The notes beneath the pieces were generated by a model. It had not been told where the DNA came from. It saw nothing but the letters and a program-made list of their open reading frames with translations, and made no database searches. A stretch of 64,000 nucleotides of DNA from Lachnospiraceae bacterium (GTDB lineage Bacteria > Bacillota > Clostridia > Lachnospirales > Lachnospiraceae). Location: contig SVEZ01000003.1 in the NCBI GenBank assembly GCA_015057115.1, forward strand, positions 124,001 to 188,000, written 5' to 3'. Each line of letters starts with the position of its first letter. The stretch's first letter is position 1. Below, piece by piece: positions 33,652 through 42,895 of this stretch. The position numbers and the translations under genes are program-made.

Positions 33652-34545
33652 ATGGAATTTACCTATCATTCCTTACAGGAAATTGTTGAAATGGCGGAAA
33701 ACCGCGGAATGAAGCTGTCTGAGCTGGTTTTGATGGAACAGGCCAATGTATTGGAATGCTCCCAGCAAGAAGTTTTGGAACGGATGCGGGAACAATATAA
33801 GGTTATGAAGCAGGCGGAACTTAAAGGCCAGAAGAAAAATGTGAAATCCACCAGCGGATTAACCGGCGGAGATGCCTACAAAATTAAAAAAGCGATAGAC
33901 GAAGGACGGACCCTTAGCGGTTCCTTTTTGGCAGGTGCGTTGATGCGAGCAACGGCGGTTTCGGAATTAAATGCGGCCATGGGAAAAATTGTGGCGGCAC
34001 CTACCGCAGGATCTTGCGGAATTTTACCGGCAGCATTAATAACCATGCAGGAGGAAAAAGGGGTTTCCGAAGATGAGTGTATTATGGCACTTTTAACCGC
34101 ATCGGCTATTGGTATGATTATAGCAAATAACGCCAGCATTGCCGGAGCGGAAGGCGGCTGTCAGGCAGAGTGCGGAGCAGCATCCGCCATGGCGGCGGCA
34201 GCCATTGTGGAATTGTCCGGCGGAACACCTACTCAGTGTGCCCACGCAGTAGCAATTGCCCTGAAGAATATTATGGGGCTGGTTTGCGATCCGGTGGCAG
34301 GATTGGTAGAAATTCCTTGCGTGAAACGAAATGCTTCCGGAGTAGCCAATGCCATAACGTCAGCGGAGCTGGTGCTTTGTGGTGTAAAAAGTGCCATACC
34401 GACAGACGAGGTGATTGAAGCCATGGCAGAAGTAGGCAATAAGATGGATGTTTCCCTCAGGGAAACGGCAGAAGGCGGTCTTGCCAACTGTCCGACAGCA
34501 AAATTACTTTGCCGAAAAGTGTTTGCTTGCAAAGAAACGGAATAG
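33652..34545 (+). CDS. sdaAA: L-serine dehydratase, iron-sulfur dependent, alpha subunit
   Basis: A 297-residue catalytic subunit. Fe-S and substrate motifs: AAPTAGSCGILPAAL, GGCQAECGAA, MGLVCDPVAGLVEIPCVKRN, ending in LRETAEGGLANCPTA. Residues Cys in SCG, GGC, AEC and PCV include the cluster ligands of the family. ATG 33652 with GCAGGAGGAAACTAGAC; the open extension upstream overlaps sdaAB and is rejected. Confidence 0.95.
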   Translation: MEFTYHSLQEIVEMAENRGMKLSELVLMEQANVLECSQQEVLERMREQYKVMKQAELKGQKKNVKSTSGLTGGDAYKIKKAIDEGRTLSGSFLAGALMRATAVSELNAAMGKIVAAPTAGSCGILPAALITMQEEKGVSEDECIMALLTASAIGMIIANNASIAGAEGGCQAECGAASAMAAAAIVELSGGTPTQCAHAVAIALKNIMGLVCDPVAGLVEIPCVKRNASGVANAITSAELVLCGVKSAIPTDEVIEAMAEVGNKMDVSLRETAEGGLANCPTAKLLCRKVFACKETE

Positions 34546-34589
34546 TGATATAATAGAGGATAGTGTGCGAAAGAGAAAGGATAGGGAAA

Positions 34590-36323
34590 ATGTGGAAGAA
34601 TCTTAAGCAACTTGCAGGGTATTATAAGCCATACAAGGGCGTATTTTTTGCGGACATGTTTTTTGCCATGTTAAGTGCAGGAATTGCTCTTTGCTTGCCC
34701 TTAATCATACGCTATATTACCCACTCTGTTCTGGAACTTAGGGCAGAGGAAGCGGTTCCCATGGTGTTAAAGCTGGGAGCACTGATGCTGTTTTTGGTGG
34801 GAGTAGAGATTTATTGTAACTTTTTTATTACCTATTACGGACACGTAATGGGTGCTAAAATTGAATACGATATGCGACAGGCCATTTTTGGTCATTATCA
34901 GAAGCTTTCCTTTAACTTCTTTGACAATCAGAAGGTAGGACAGCTTATGAGTCGTATTACCAACGATTTGTTTGATATAACGGAGCTTTTACATCATGGA
35001 CCGGAAGATATTGTAATTTCCGTGATCAAGATCATCGGCTCCTTTATTATTTTGAGCCGCATCAACGTAAGGCTTTGCCTGATTGCCTTTGCTCTGGTGC
35101 CGGTTATGCTTTTGTATGCCTACTTCTTTAAAAATCGTATGAAGCGGGCGTATCGTAATAATCGAATCAAGATTGCAGCCATCAACAGCCAGATTGAGGA
35201 CAATTTGTCCGGAATCCGTGTGGTGAAGTCCTTTGCCAACGAAAGCGAAGAGATGAAGAAATTCACCAAAGGAAATGATGGTTTTCTTTCTGCGAAAAAG
35301 GACAGCTATCGCTACATGGCGGGATTTAATTCCGGTATGAATGCTTTTGTAACTTTGATTCAGGTGCTGGTGGTAGTGGGAGGAACCATTTTTATCACCG
35401 GCGGCAAGGTTAAGCTGGAAGATTTGGTAACGTTCTTATTGTATATTTCAACCTATACCGAGCCGGTACGAAAACTTATTAACTTTGTGGAAACCTTCTT
35501 AAACGGATATTCCGGATATGAACGTTTCTGCGAGATTATGGCTATTGAGCCGGATATTCAGGACTCTGAGGATGCTATTACCATGAAGGAAGTTAAGGGA
35601 GAGATTACCTTTGAAGATGTGTCCTTCCGGTATAAGGATACGGATCAGATGGTGTTAAAGCATTTGAATTTGTCGGTGAAAGAAGGAGAATATGTGGCTT
35701 TGGTAGGTGCTTCCGGTGCCGGAAAGAGTACTTTGTGCTCCCTTATTCCCCGATTTTATGATGTAACCGGTGGTGCGGTTAAAGTAGATGGTACAGATAT
35801 ACGTCGGTTTACCATGAAAAGTTTGCGTGACCACATCGGCATTGTAGCTCAGGATGTGTACCTGTTTGTGGGAACTGTCCGTGAGAATATTTTATACGGA
35901 AAACCGGATGCTACGGACGAGGAGTTAGTTCGTGCGGCGAAAGCGGCCAACGCCCATGATTTTATTATGAGCCTGCCGGATGGCTATGATACGGATATCG
36001 GACAGCGTGGAATTAAGCTGTCGGGAGGACAGAAACAGCGTCTTTCACTGGCCCGTGTATTCTTAAAGAATCCTCCGATTTTGATTTTTGACGAAGCCAC
36101 CAGTGCGCTGGATAACGAGAGTGAGAAGGTGGTACAGGATTCCCTGGAAAGTCTGGCGAAGAACCGGACAACCTTCGTGATCGCCCATCGTTTGAGTACT
36201 ATCCGAAATGCAAGACGAATTCTTGTATTAGCGGAAGATGGCAGTATTGCAGAGGAGGGAACCCACGAGGAACTTTTGAAACAAAATGGTGTTTATGCCA
36301 ATTTATATAACATTAATATGTAA
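34590..36323 (+). CDS. ABC exporter, fused permease and ATPase
   Basis: A 577-residue half-transporter of the MsbA/MDR type. Six membrane helices (about 1-310) with the coupling segment YDMRQAIFGHYQKLSFNFFD, then the ATPase: Walker A GASGAGKST, Q-loop VAQDVYLF, signature LSGGQKQRLSLAR, Walker B ILIFDEATSALD, H-loop AHRLST. Substrate cannot be told. It works as a dimer, probably a homodimer as no partner gene is adjacent. ATG 34590 follows AAAGGATAGGGAA; an upstream in-frame GTG (34563) is less likely. Confidence 0.9.
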   Translation: MWKNLKQLAGYYKPYKGVFFADMFFAMLSAGIALCLPLIIRYITHSVLELRAEEAVPMVLKLGALMLFLVGVEIYCNFFITYYGHVMGAKIEYDMRQAIFGHYQKLSFNFFDNQKVGQLMSRITNDLFDITELLHHGPEDIVISVIKIIGSFIILSRINVRLCLIAFALVPVMLLYAYFFKNRMKRAYRNNRIKIAAINSQIEDNLSGIRVVKSFANESEEMKKFTKGNDGFLSAKKDSYRYMAGFNSGMNAFVTLIQVLVVVGGTIFITGGKVKLEDLVTFLLYISTYTEPVRKLINFVETFLNGYSGYERFCEIMAIEPDIQDSEDAITMKEVKGEITFEDVSFRYKDTDQMVLKHLNLSVKEGEYVALVGASGAGKSTLCSLIPRFYDVTGGAVKVDGTDIRRFTMKSLRDHIGIVAQDVYLFVGTVRENILYGKPDATDEELVRAAKAANAHDFIMSLPDGYDTDIGQRGIKLSGGQKQRLSLARVFLKNPPILIFDEATSALDNESEKVVQDSLESLAKNRTTFVIAHRLSTIRNARRILVLAEDGSIAEEGTHEELLKQNGVYANLYNINM

Positions 36324-36368
36324 AACATCGGCACTTGCGCCGAGGCAGATAGAAAGAGAGGTTATAAC

Positions 36369-37523
36369 ATGACAAAGATTGATATTATCTCAGGTTTTTT
36401 GGGAGCAGGAAAGACAACCCTGATTAAGAAACTTTTGGAAGAGGTTTTTAAGGGTGAAAAAGTGGTTTTAATCGAGAATGAATATGGCGAAGTAGGTATT
36501 GACGGAGGATTTTTAAAGGATTCCGGTATTACGGTAACAGAAATGAATTCCGGATGTATCTGCTGCTCTTTAGTAGGTGATTTTACCAAAAACATGGGCG
36601 AGGTAGTGGAAAAATTCCATCCGGACCGTATTTTGGTAGAACCTTCCGGTGTGGGTAAATTATCCGATGTAATGGCGAGCGTTGCGGACGTAAGCAAGAC
36701 TGTAGACGTTACCTTGAATGCGTTGGTAACTGTTGTAAACGGTAAAAAAGCGTTAAAGCAGATGAAAGCTTTTGGCGAGTTTTTCAATAATCAGGTAGAA
36801 TATGCAACAACTATCGTTTTGAGTCGTACTCAGGATATGGATGATGCGAAATTACAGGAATGTGTAAAAGTGCTGCAGGAGAAGAATCCAAAGGCGGCTA
36901 TCATCACCACTCCATGGGATGAATTAAGCGGAGATGTGATTTTAAAAGCAGTAGAGCAGAAAGCGTCCTTAAAGGATGAAATTCTTCATGAAGTGGAGCA
37001 TGAACATGAACATCATCACCATGATCATGACCACGAGCATCATCATGACGAAGATGGTCATTGCTGCTGCGGCCATGATCACGATCACGATCACGAGCAC
37101 GAGCATGAGCATCATCATGACCATGAGCACGAGCATGAACATCACCACGATCATGACCATGACCATGACCATCACGAGCATCATTATGATGAGAATGGTG
37201 TTTGCAGCTGTGGTCATCATCATGAACATGGCCATCATCATGCGGATGATGTATTTATCAGTTGGGGAATCGAGACACCTCATAAGTTTGACCGTGCAAC
37301 TGTTGAGAAAGCATTGGATACACTGTGCCACTCCGAGAAATACGAAAGCACCATTTTGCGTGCCAAGGGAATGGTACCTTCTACCGACGGAACCTGGATT
37401 TATTTCGACATGGTGCCGGGTGACTATGAGTTAAGAGAGGGTGCCCCGGATTATACCGGACGTTTGGTTGTAATCGGAACCAATGTGGAAGAAGAGGAAA
37501 TGAAGACCTTATTTGGAATGTAG
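36369..37523 (+). CDS. COG0523/CobW-type metallochaperone GTPase with His-rich tail
   Basis: A 384-residue G3E GTPase. Walker A GFLGAGKTT (9-17), the metal-binding CxCC motif (Cys63, Cys65, Cys66 in SGCICCS), ILVEPSGVG, and the CobW C-terminal domain (about 293-384). Between them, residues about 208-291 are an extreme His/Asp/Glu tract with two Cys islands (GHCCCGHD and GVCSCGHH), suited to storing Zn2+ or another divalent ion. Members deliver metals or respond to metal limitation. The tract encodes long open frames on other strands which are artefacts. A second GTPase follows after 9 bases. Confidence 0.9.
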   Translation: MTKIDIISGFLGAGKTTLIKKLLEEVFKGEKVVLIENEYGEVGIDGGFLKDSGITVTEMNSGCICCSLVGDFTKNMGEVVEKFHPDRILVEPSGVGKLSDVMASVADVSKTVDVTLNALVTVVNGKKALKQMKAFGEFFNNQVEYATTIVLSRTQDMDDAKLQECVKVLQEKNPKAAIITTPWDELSGDVILKAVEQKASLKDEILHEVEHEHEHHHHDHDHEHHHDEDGHCCCGHDHDHDHEHEHEHHHDHEHEHEHHHDHDHDHDHHEHHYDENGVCSCGHHHEHGHHHADDVFISWGIETPHKFDRATVEKALDTLCHSEKYESTILRAKGMVPSTDGTWIYFDMVPGDYELREGAPDYTGRLVVIGTNVEEEEMKTLFGM

Positions 37524-37532
37524 GAGAAAAAC

Positions 37533-38474
37533 ATGGATACAATAGGAGTTTATCTGTTTACCGGTTTTATGGATAGCGGTAAGACCACACTCATTAAAGA
37601 AACCCTGGTGGAAAACGGTTTTGAAATCGAATCCAAGAATCTCATTGTTGTCTGCGAAGACGGAGATGAGGAATACGATGAGGAAAAGTTAAAAAACATG
37701 AATACCTCCGTCGTTTTTGTAGAAAACAAAGAGGACTTTACCAAGGATTTCATGGATAAGTGTGTACGGGAATACCGACCGGATAACATTTTTATTGAAT
37801 ATAACGGAACCTGGGAGGTAGCGGATTTTGCGGAAGAAGTATTGCCGGAAAGCTGCGAACTGGTACAGGTTTTAACAACTGTTGATGCCACCACTTTTGA
37901 CAACTATCTTACCAACATGCGAACCATGATGATGGAGCAGCTGTTTTTGTCCGATGTGGTGATCTTTAACCGGAGTGATGAAAACACTCCAAAAATTAAG
38001 TTCCGTACTGCGGTCAAAACCAATAACCGCCGCGCGCAGATTGTGTATGAGCGCAAGGACGGTACCATTGATGAAACACCGGAGCCGTTGCCATACGATA
38101 TGAGCAAGGATTTTCTGGAAATTACGGATATGGATTACGGCGTATGGTTTATTGACGCCCAGGAGAATCCGAAAAAGTACGACGGTAAGACGGTGAAGTT
38201 TTTAGCGTTGGTATATAATCCGGATAAGATGAAAAAGGGTGTTTTTGTGCCGGGACGTTTTGCTATGACCTGCTGTATTGAAGATGTGCAGTTTATCGGT
38301 TTTAAGGCAAAATATGACAAGTCCAAAGAAATCCCGCACAAATCCTGGATCTGGGTGACTGCCGAGATGAAGACAGAATTTGCTATGGAGTATAAGGGAA
38401 AAGGCCCGGTTTTATATGTAAAAGAAATTGAAAAAGCAGAAAAACCGGAAGATGAATTGGTTTATTTTAATTAA
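37533..38474 (+). CDS. CobW-type GTPase domain fused to a DUF1980/TIGR03943-like domain
   Basis: A 313-residue protein. Residues 1 to about 180 are a G3E GTPase (Walker A GFMDSGKTT) without the CxCC metal motif of its neighbour. Residues about 190-313 resemble the C-terminal domain of the YcgQ/TIGR03943 family (GKTVKFLALVYNP, then PGRFAMTCCIEDVQFIGF), in which the RxxMxCC segment is conserved. Those families sit beside YcgR-type permeases in putative metal transport loci. Fusion with a GTPase points to a partner for the His-rich chaperone upstream. Which metal is not known. Confidence 0.7.
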   Translation: MDTIGVYLFTGFMDSGKTTLIKETLVENGFEIESKNLIVVCEDGDEEYDEEKLKNMNTSVVFVENKEDFTKDFMDKCVREYRPDNIFIEYNGTWEVADFAEEVLPESCELVQVLTTVDATTFDNYLTNMRTMMMEQLFLSDVVIFNRSDENTPKIKFRTAVKTNNRRAQIVYERKDGTIDETPEPLPYDMSKDFLEITDMDYGVWFIDAQENPKKYDGKTVKFLALVYNPDKMKKGVFVPGRFAMTCCIEDVQFIGFKAKYDKSKEIPHKSWIWVTAEMKTEFAMEYKGKGPVLYVKEIEKAEKPEDELVYFN

Positions 38475-38494
38475 CATAAAGGGAGGAACAAAAA

Positions 38495-39382
38495 ATGTAT
38501 CAGATCGTAAAGTCTGAAAAGCTGAATGCAAACATCTATCTCATGGTTGTAAAAGCGCCGCGTGTGGCAAAACATTGCCTGCCGGGACAGTTTTTAATCG
38601 TGAAGATGGATGAGGAAGGAGAGCGTATTCCGCTGACCATCTGCGATTATGACAGAGAAGCAGAAACCATTACCATTGTTTTTCAGCCGGTAGGAGCATC
38701 TACAGAGGCTATGACTGCTTTAAAGGCAGGGGATTGCTTCATGGATGTGGTAGGACCTTTGGGTAATCCGTCAGAACTTGTAACGGATGATTTGGAGGAA
38801 ACCAAAAAGAAAAAGATTTTATTTGTAGCCGGTGGTGTGGGAACCGCACCGGTATATCCACAGGTAAAATGGCTGCATGAGCATGGTATTGATGCAGATG
38901 TAATTGTGGGAGCCAAGACCAAGGATCTGATTATTTTGGAAAAAGAGATGGAGGCAGTTGCCGGCAATCTCTACATTACCACCGATGATGGAAGCTATGG
39001 CAGAAGCGGAATGGTAACCAAGGTTATCGAGGATTTGGTAGCAGAAGGCAAGCAGTATGACGTATGTGTTTCCATCGGACCAATGATTATGATGAAATTC
39101 TGTTGCTTAACCACCAAGAAATTTAATATTCCAACCATCGTTTCCATGAACCCCATTATGGTGGACGGAACCGGAATGTGCGGTGCCTGTCGTCTTTCTG
39201 TGGGCGACGAAATTAAGTTTGCCTGTGTAGACGGACCGGAATTCGACGGACATCTGGTAAACTTTGATGAGGCTATGAAGCGTCAGCAGATGTACAAAAC
39301 ACAGGAAGGCAGAGCACTTTTAAAACTGCGTGAGGGAGATACCCATCATGGCGGATGCGGACATTGCGGAGGTGACAAATAA
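38495..39382 (+). CDS. NfnA-type FAD/NAD-binding subunit (small subunit of NfnAB)
   Basis: A 295-residue ferredoxin-NADP reductase-like flavoprotein with a C-terminal [2Fe-2S] site (MCGACRLSV, then FACVDGPEF). FAD motif RIPLTICDYD, NAD motif AGGVGTAPVYPQ. In operon with the glutamate-synthase-like NfnB gene, it fits the bifurcating NADH-dependent reduced ferredoxin:NADP+ oxidoreductase. A distinctive Cys/His C-terminus (GGCGHCGGDK) is present. The stop TAA overlaps the next ATG by one base. Confidence 0.87.
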   Translation: MYQIVKSEKLNANIYLMVVKAPRVAKHCLPGQFLIVKMDEEGERIPLTICDYDREAETITIVFQPVGASTEAMTALKAGDCFMDVVGPLGNPSELVTDDLEETKKKKILFVAGGVGTAPVYPQVKWLHEHGIDADVIVGAKTKDLIILEKEMEAVAGNLYITTDDGSYGRSGMVTKVIEDLVAEGKQYDVCVSIGPMIMMKFCCLTTKKFNIPTIVSMNPIMVDGTGMCGACRLSVGDEIKFACVDGPEFDGHLVNFDEAMKRQQMYKTQEGRALLKLREGDTHHGGCGHCGGDK

Positions 39383-40764
39383 TGGATATGATGAAGAGAG
39401 TTCCCATTTCGGAGCAGGATGCAAAGGTACGTGCAACCAATTTTGAAGAGGTATGTTTAGGTTATACAGAAGATGAAGCCGTTGAAGAAGCAGGTCGTTG
39501 TTTAAACTGTAAGAATCCTATGTGTGTTTCCGGATGCCCGGTATCCATTAATATTCCGGCATTCATTGAGCAGGTAAAGAACCGTAATTTCGAAAAAGCA
39601 TACGAGATTATTTCCGAATCCTCTTCCTTGCCGGCAGTTTGCGGACGTGTGTGTCCACAGGAAAGCCAGTGTGAAGGAAAGTGTATCCGCGGTGTCAAAG
39701 GCGAGGCAGTAGCAATCGGTAAATTAGAGCGTTTCGTAGCGGACTGGGCTGCAAAAAATAATGTAAAGCCACAGCCGGCAAAAGAAAAGCTTGGCAAAAA
39801 AGTAGCTGTAATCGGTTCCGGCCCTGCAGGACTTACCTGTGCCGGCGATTTGGCAAAATTAGGATATGATGTAACCATTTTTGAAGCGCTTCATGAGGCA
39901 GGCGGCGTATTGGTATACGGTATTCCGGAGTTCCGTCTTCCGAAGGAAAAGGTAGTTGCCAAGGAAGTGGAAAATGTAAAAGCCCTTGGGGTTAAAATTG
40001 AAACCAACGTCATCATCGGCAAATCCGTAACTATCGACGAATTGATGGAGGAGGAAGGCTTCGAGGCAGTCTTTATCGGTTCCGGAGCGGGACTTCCAAG
40101 ATTTATGGGTATTCCGGGAGAAAATGCCAATGGCGTATTTTCAGCGAACGAGTATTTAACCAGAAATAACCTGATGAAAGCTTTTAAGGAGTATGCAACT
40201 CCGATTCACACCGGTAAGAAGGTAGTGGTTGTCGGCGGCGGAAACGTAGCCATGGATGCTGCCAGAACCGCCCTTCGTTTAGGAGCAGAGGTACACATCG
40301 TATACCGTCGTAGTGAAGCAGAGCTTCCTGCACGAGTAGAAGAAGTGCATCATGCAAAAGAGGAAGGTGTAATCTTTAACCTTTTAACCAATCCGACAGA
40401 AATTCTTGTAAACGAAGAGGGATGGGTAAAAGGAATTCGCGTCATCAAGATGGAATTAGGCGAGCCGGATGCTTCCGGAAGAAGAAGACCGGTAGAAATT
40501 CCGGGCTCTGAATTTGAAGTGGAAGCCGATACGGTGATCATGTCCCTGGGAACCTCACCGAATCCACTTATTACTTCAACTACCAAGGGACTTGAGGCAA
40601 ACAAGAAGAAATGTATCGTAGCCGAAGAAGAAAATGGCCAGACCAGTAAGGAAGGCGTATTTGCCGGCGGCGATGCAGTAACCGGAGCAGCGACAGTAAT
40701 TCTTGCCATGGGTGCAGGAAAAGCGGCAGCGAAGGGAATACATGAGTATTTGATGAAAAAGTAA
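39382..40764 (+). CDS. NADPH-dependent glutamate synthase-like NfnB (large subunit of NfnAB)
   Basis: A 460-residue flavoprotein. The N-terminal domain carries two [4Fe-4S] clusters (CLNCKNPMCVSGCPV and CGRVCPQESQCEGKC), followed by an FAD site (VIGSGPAGLTCAGDLAK), an NADP site (VVGGGNVAMDAARTA) and the C-terminal GGDAVTGAATVILAMG. Often annotated gltA, but with the adjacent NfnA-type gene and no glutamate synthase large subunit here, NfnAB is more likely. It balances NADH, NADPH and ferredoxin in butyrate fermenters. Confidence 0.88.
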   Translation: MDMMKRVPISEQDAKVRATNFEEVCLGYTEDEAVEEAGRCLNCKNPMCVSGCPVSINIPAFIEQVKNRNFEKAYEIISESSSLPAVCGRVCPQESQCEGKCIRGVKGEAVAIGKLERFVADWAAKNNVKPQPAKEKLGKKVAVIGSGPAGLTCAGDLAKLGYDVTIFEALHEAGGVLVYGIPEFRLPKEKVVAKEVENVKALGVKIETNVIIGKSVTIDELMEEEGFEAVFIGSGAGLPRFMGIPGENANGVFSANEYLTRNNLMKAFKEYATPIHTGKKVVVVGGGNVAMDAARTALRLGAEVHIVYRRSEAELPARVEEVHHAKEEGVIFNLLTNPTEILVNEEGWVKGIRVIKMELGEPDASGRRRPVEIPGSEFEVEADTVIMSLGTSPNPLITSTTKGLEANKKKCIVAEEENGQTSKEGVFAGGDAVTGAATVILAMGAGKAAAKGIHEYLMKK

Positions 40765-40777
40765 AATGAATAAGCGG

Positions 40778-40942
40778 AACCGTTGTGTCTGCAATGGGGG
40801 AGCGTTCGCACTCCATACAAGACGTAGCGGTACATAAGAAGAAGGGAGCCACGCCCAGATATGGATAAATCCATCTGCGCATGGTTCCCTTCTTCTAAGT
40901 ACCGACGTCTTGTAAAGTCCCCCATTTGCAGACATAACGGTT
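40778..40942. repeat. Very long imperfect hairpin (about 165 bases) after nfnB
   Basis: The 403-base gap 40765-41167 begins with one nearly continuous inverted repeat. AACCGTTGTGTCTGCAATGG (from 40778) pairs with the segment ending AACGGTT at 40942; the middle arms around CAAGACGT and ACGTCTTG pair, then AAGAAGAAGGGA with TCCCTTCTTCT, and the apex is ATGGATaaATCCAT. The left arm has an extra bulge at about 40802-40817. ATTTTTTC follows, so it also works as a terminator. The form resembles a palindromic mobile element (MITE-like), but I see no target duplication. The rest of the gap (40960-41100) shows nothing I can name. Confidence 0.8.
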
Positions 40943-41098
40943 ATTTTTTCAATTATTTCTTCGGTAAGTGTGAAGGCTTTGGGGCATGCCCCGCACACCA
41001 CATAGACACGCCGCCCTCGCGGCAATTCAGAAGAACGCCTCGGATTTTTGACGGAAAGGTTGTGTATGCGGCGTGAGATAGGTGCGGCAATTCCGAAG

Positions 41099-41167
41099 TC
41101 ATAAAATAAGAGGATTCCTCATAGTATTTCGTAAGTAGAATTTGCGGAATACTATGAGGATTTTTTT
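41099..41167 (+). promoter_or_regulatory. SigE-type promoter nested in a terminator-like hairpin at the spoIVA start
   Basis: TCCTCATAGTATT (41116-41128) pairs perfectly, 13 of 13, with AATACTATGAGGA (41148-41160), followed by TTTTTTT and directly by the spoIVA ATG (41168). The GAGGA ribosome binding site is in the 3' arm. The 5' arm contains CATAGTAT (41120-41127), and TCATAAA lies at 41099-41105 with a 14-base spacer, a fair SigE promoter. RNA starting at this promoter would lack the 5' arm and expose the ribosome binding site; read-through RNA would form the hairpin. Confidence 0.6.
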
Positions 41168-42649
41168 ATGGATAAAAATAGCAATTTTAGCGTTTATGAT
41201 GATATAAGAAGACGCGCCGGCGGCGAGATTTATCTGGGCGTGGTGGGACCGGTGCGAACCGGAAAAAGCACTTTTATTAAGCGTTTTATGGAAAGCAGTG
41301 TGCTGCCGCTTTTAACGGATGAAGTGGTTCGGCAGGAAACGAGGGATGAATTGCCTCAGGCGGCTCAAGGGAAAACCGTTATGACTACGGAGCCGAAGTT
41401 TGTGCCGGCAAAGGCGGCGGAAATTCCACTGGATGAGCAGACAACGTGTAAAATCCGTCTGATTGACTGCGTAGGTTTTATGATTGAAGGAGCGGAAGGG
41501 CATCTGGAAGAAGGAAAAGAGCGTATGGTGCATACCCCTTGGTTTGATACGGAGGTTCCATTTTCTGAGGCGGCGAGAATTGGAACGGAAAAAGTGATTC
41601 ACGAGCACGCCACTCTCGGAGTAGTGGTTACCACTGACGGCAGTTTTACCGGAATTATGCGGGAAGCATACGAGCCCGCCGAGGAAGAAACGGTTCGGCA
41701 GTTAAAAAAGATCGGGAAGCCCTTTGTGATGATTTTAAATACCAGTCATCCCTACAGCGAGGATACCAGAAGTTTAAGTGACGAGCTGCGGAAAAAGTAC
41801 GATGTAACGGTGCTGCCTATGAACGTGGAGCATTTGACGGAGGTAAACGCGAAGGAGCTTTTGGAGCAGCTTTTGTATGAGTTTCCGGTTACCCGGTGGT
41901 ATTTTGAAACCCCGGAATGGACCAGAACCCTTAGGGAAGACAGTGAGGTCATGACATCATTTTTTGATACGGCAAAGGCAGTATTGCGGGATTATCGCAG
42001 TATGCGGCAACTTCGCACAGTGGCTTTTCTACCGGGAATGGGGTTGGTGGAGCAGGTGGAAAAACGCAAAACCGATCCTGCAAACGGAGAGGTCACCTTA
42101 AACCTCAGCCTGCCAAAGGAATGCTATTTTAATCATATTTCCGAGCTGGCAGGGGAGGAGATAGAAAGCGAAGCCCAGCTTTTAGCACTTTTGCAGAAGC
42201 TGTCTGCAGAAAAGCGCAGAGTGCAGAAGCTGTCCGACGCCTATACCAACGTGACCCAGAAGGGATACGGCGTTATGACGCCCCAGCTTTCCGAAATTAC
42301 CATGGAAAAACCGGAGCTTATCAAGCACGGTAACAAGTACGGCATCCGGATGAAGGCATATTCCCCGTCCATTCACCTTATCAAAGCCAACATAGAAACG
42401 GAGATTGCGCCCATTGTGGGGTCAAAAGAGCAGGCGGAAGGGCTTTTATCCTATATGCGAAAAGAAGGAGCGAAAAAAGAGGACTTCTTAAATGTCAATA
42501 TCTTCGGAAAATCTGTGGGCGAGCTGGTGGAGGACGGTATGCGTACCAAAATTGCCATGATGGATGAAGAAAGTCAGATGAAGCTGCAGGAGAGCATGGA
42601 AAAGATTGTGAATGACTTAAATGGGGGAATGGTGTGTATCATCATTTAA
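41168..42649 (+). CDS. spoIVA: Stage IV sporulation protein A, spore coat ATPase
   Basis: A 493-residue protein, the usual length of SpoIVA, which polymerises on the forespore surface as the base of the coat under SigE control. N-terminal Walker A GPVRTGKSTF, followed by LIDCVGFMIEGAEGHLEEG and VVTTDGSF of the TRAFAC-like ATPase domain. The C-terminus ends NGGMVCIII, near the hydrophobic end typical of the family. A good terminator follows. Confidence 0.97.
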   Translation: MDKNSNFSVYDDIRRRAGGEIYLGVVGPVRTGKSTFIKRFMESSVLPLLTDEVVRQETRDELPQAAQGKTVMTTEPKFVPAKAAEIPLDEQTTCKIRLIDCVGFMIEGAEGHLEEGKERMVHTPWFDTEVPFSEAARIGTEKVIHEHATLGVVVTTDGSFTGIMREAYEPAEEETVRQLKKIGKPFVMILNTSHPYSEDTRSLSDELRKKYDVTVLPMNVEHLTEVNAKELLEQLLYEFPVTRWYFETPEWTRTLREDSEVMTSFFDTAKAVLRDYRSMRQLRTVAFLPGMGLVEQVEKRKTDPANGEVTLNLSLPKECYFNHISELAGEEIESEAQLLALLQKLSAEKRRVQKLSDAYTNVTQKGYGVMTPQLSEITMEKPELIKHGNKYGIRMKAYSPSIHLIKANIETEIAPIVGSKEQAEGLLSYMRKEGAKKEDFLNVNIFGKSVGELVEDGMRTKIAMMDEESQMKLQESMEKIVNDLNGGMVCIII

Positions 42650-42682
42650 TGAAAGCTATGCAGCAGTAATAATGTCACTTAG

Positions 42683-42709
42683 AGCATCAACGTAAGTTGG
42701 TGCTTTTTT
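42683..42709 (+). terminator. Terminator after spoIVA
   Basis: AGCATCAAC (42683-42691), GTAA, GTTGGTGCT (42696-42704), then a T6 tail; 9 pairs including one G-U. Confidence 0.85.
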
Positions 42710-42895
42710 GTCTAGCGGCCGCGGAAACGTTGAAAATAGCCGTTCGTTTTTTTGGTATGTTATGGCCAACCGGCGAAATGGTACACTAAACTAACTAAAT
42801 ATAGATAACAACCAAAGAGTTCGGATAATACGGAGGACCCAGATAGTGATATTCTTCGTGGAAAGGTAAAAAATAACTTGTGCTTGTATATTTTT

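Noticed and set aside
36969-37434. Open frames rich in Met/Ile/Val or Met/Thr/Ile on both strands
   Set aside because: They are shadows of the His-rich codons (CAT/CAC repeats) of the GTPase gene at 36369-37523.
40350-41076. Open frames on both strands across the long hairpin after nfnB
   Set aside because: They arise from the inverted repeat and the end of nfnB; no ribosome binding site or recognisable domain.
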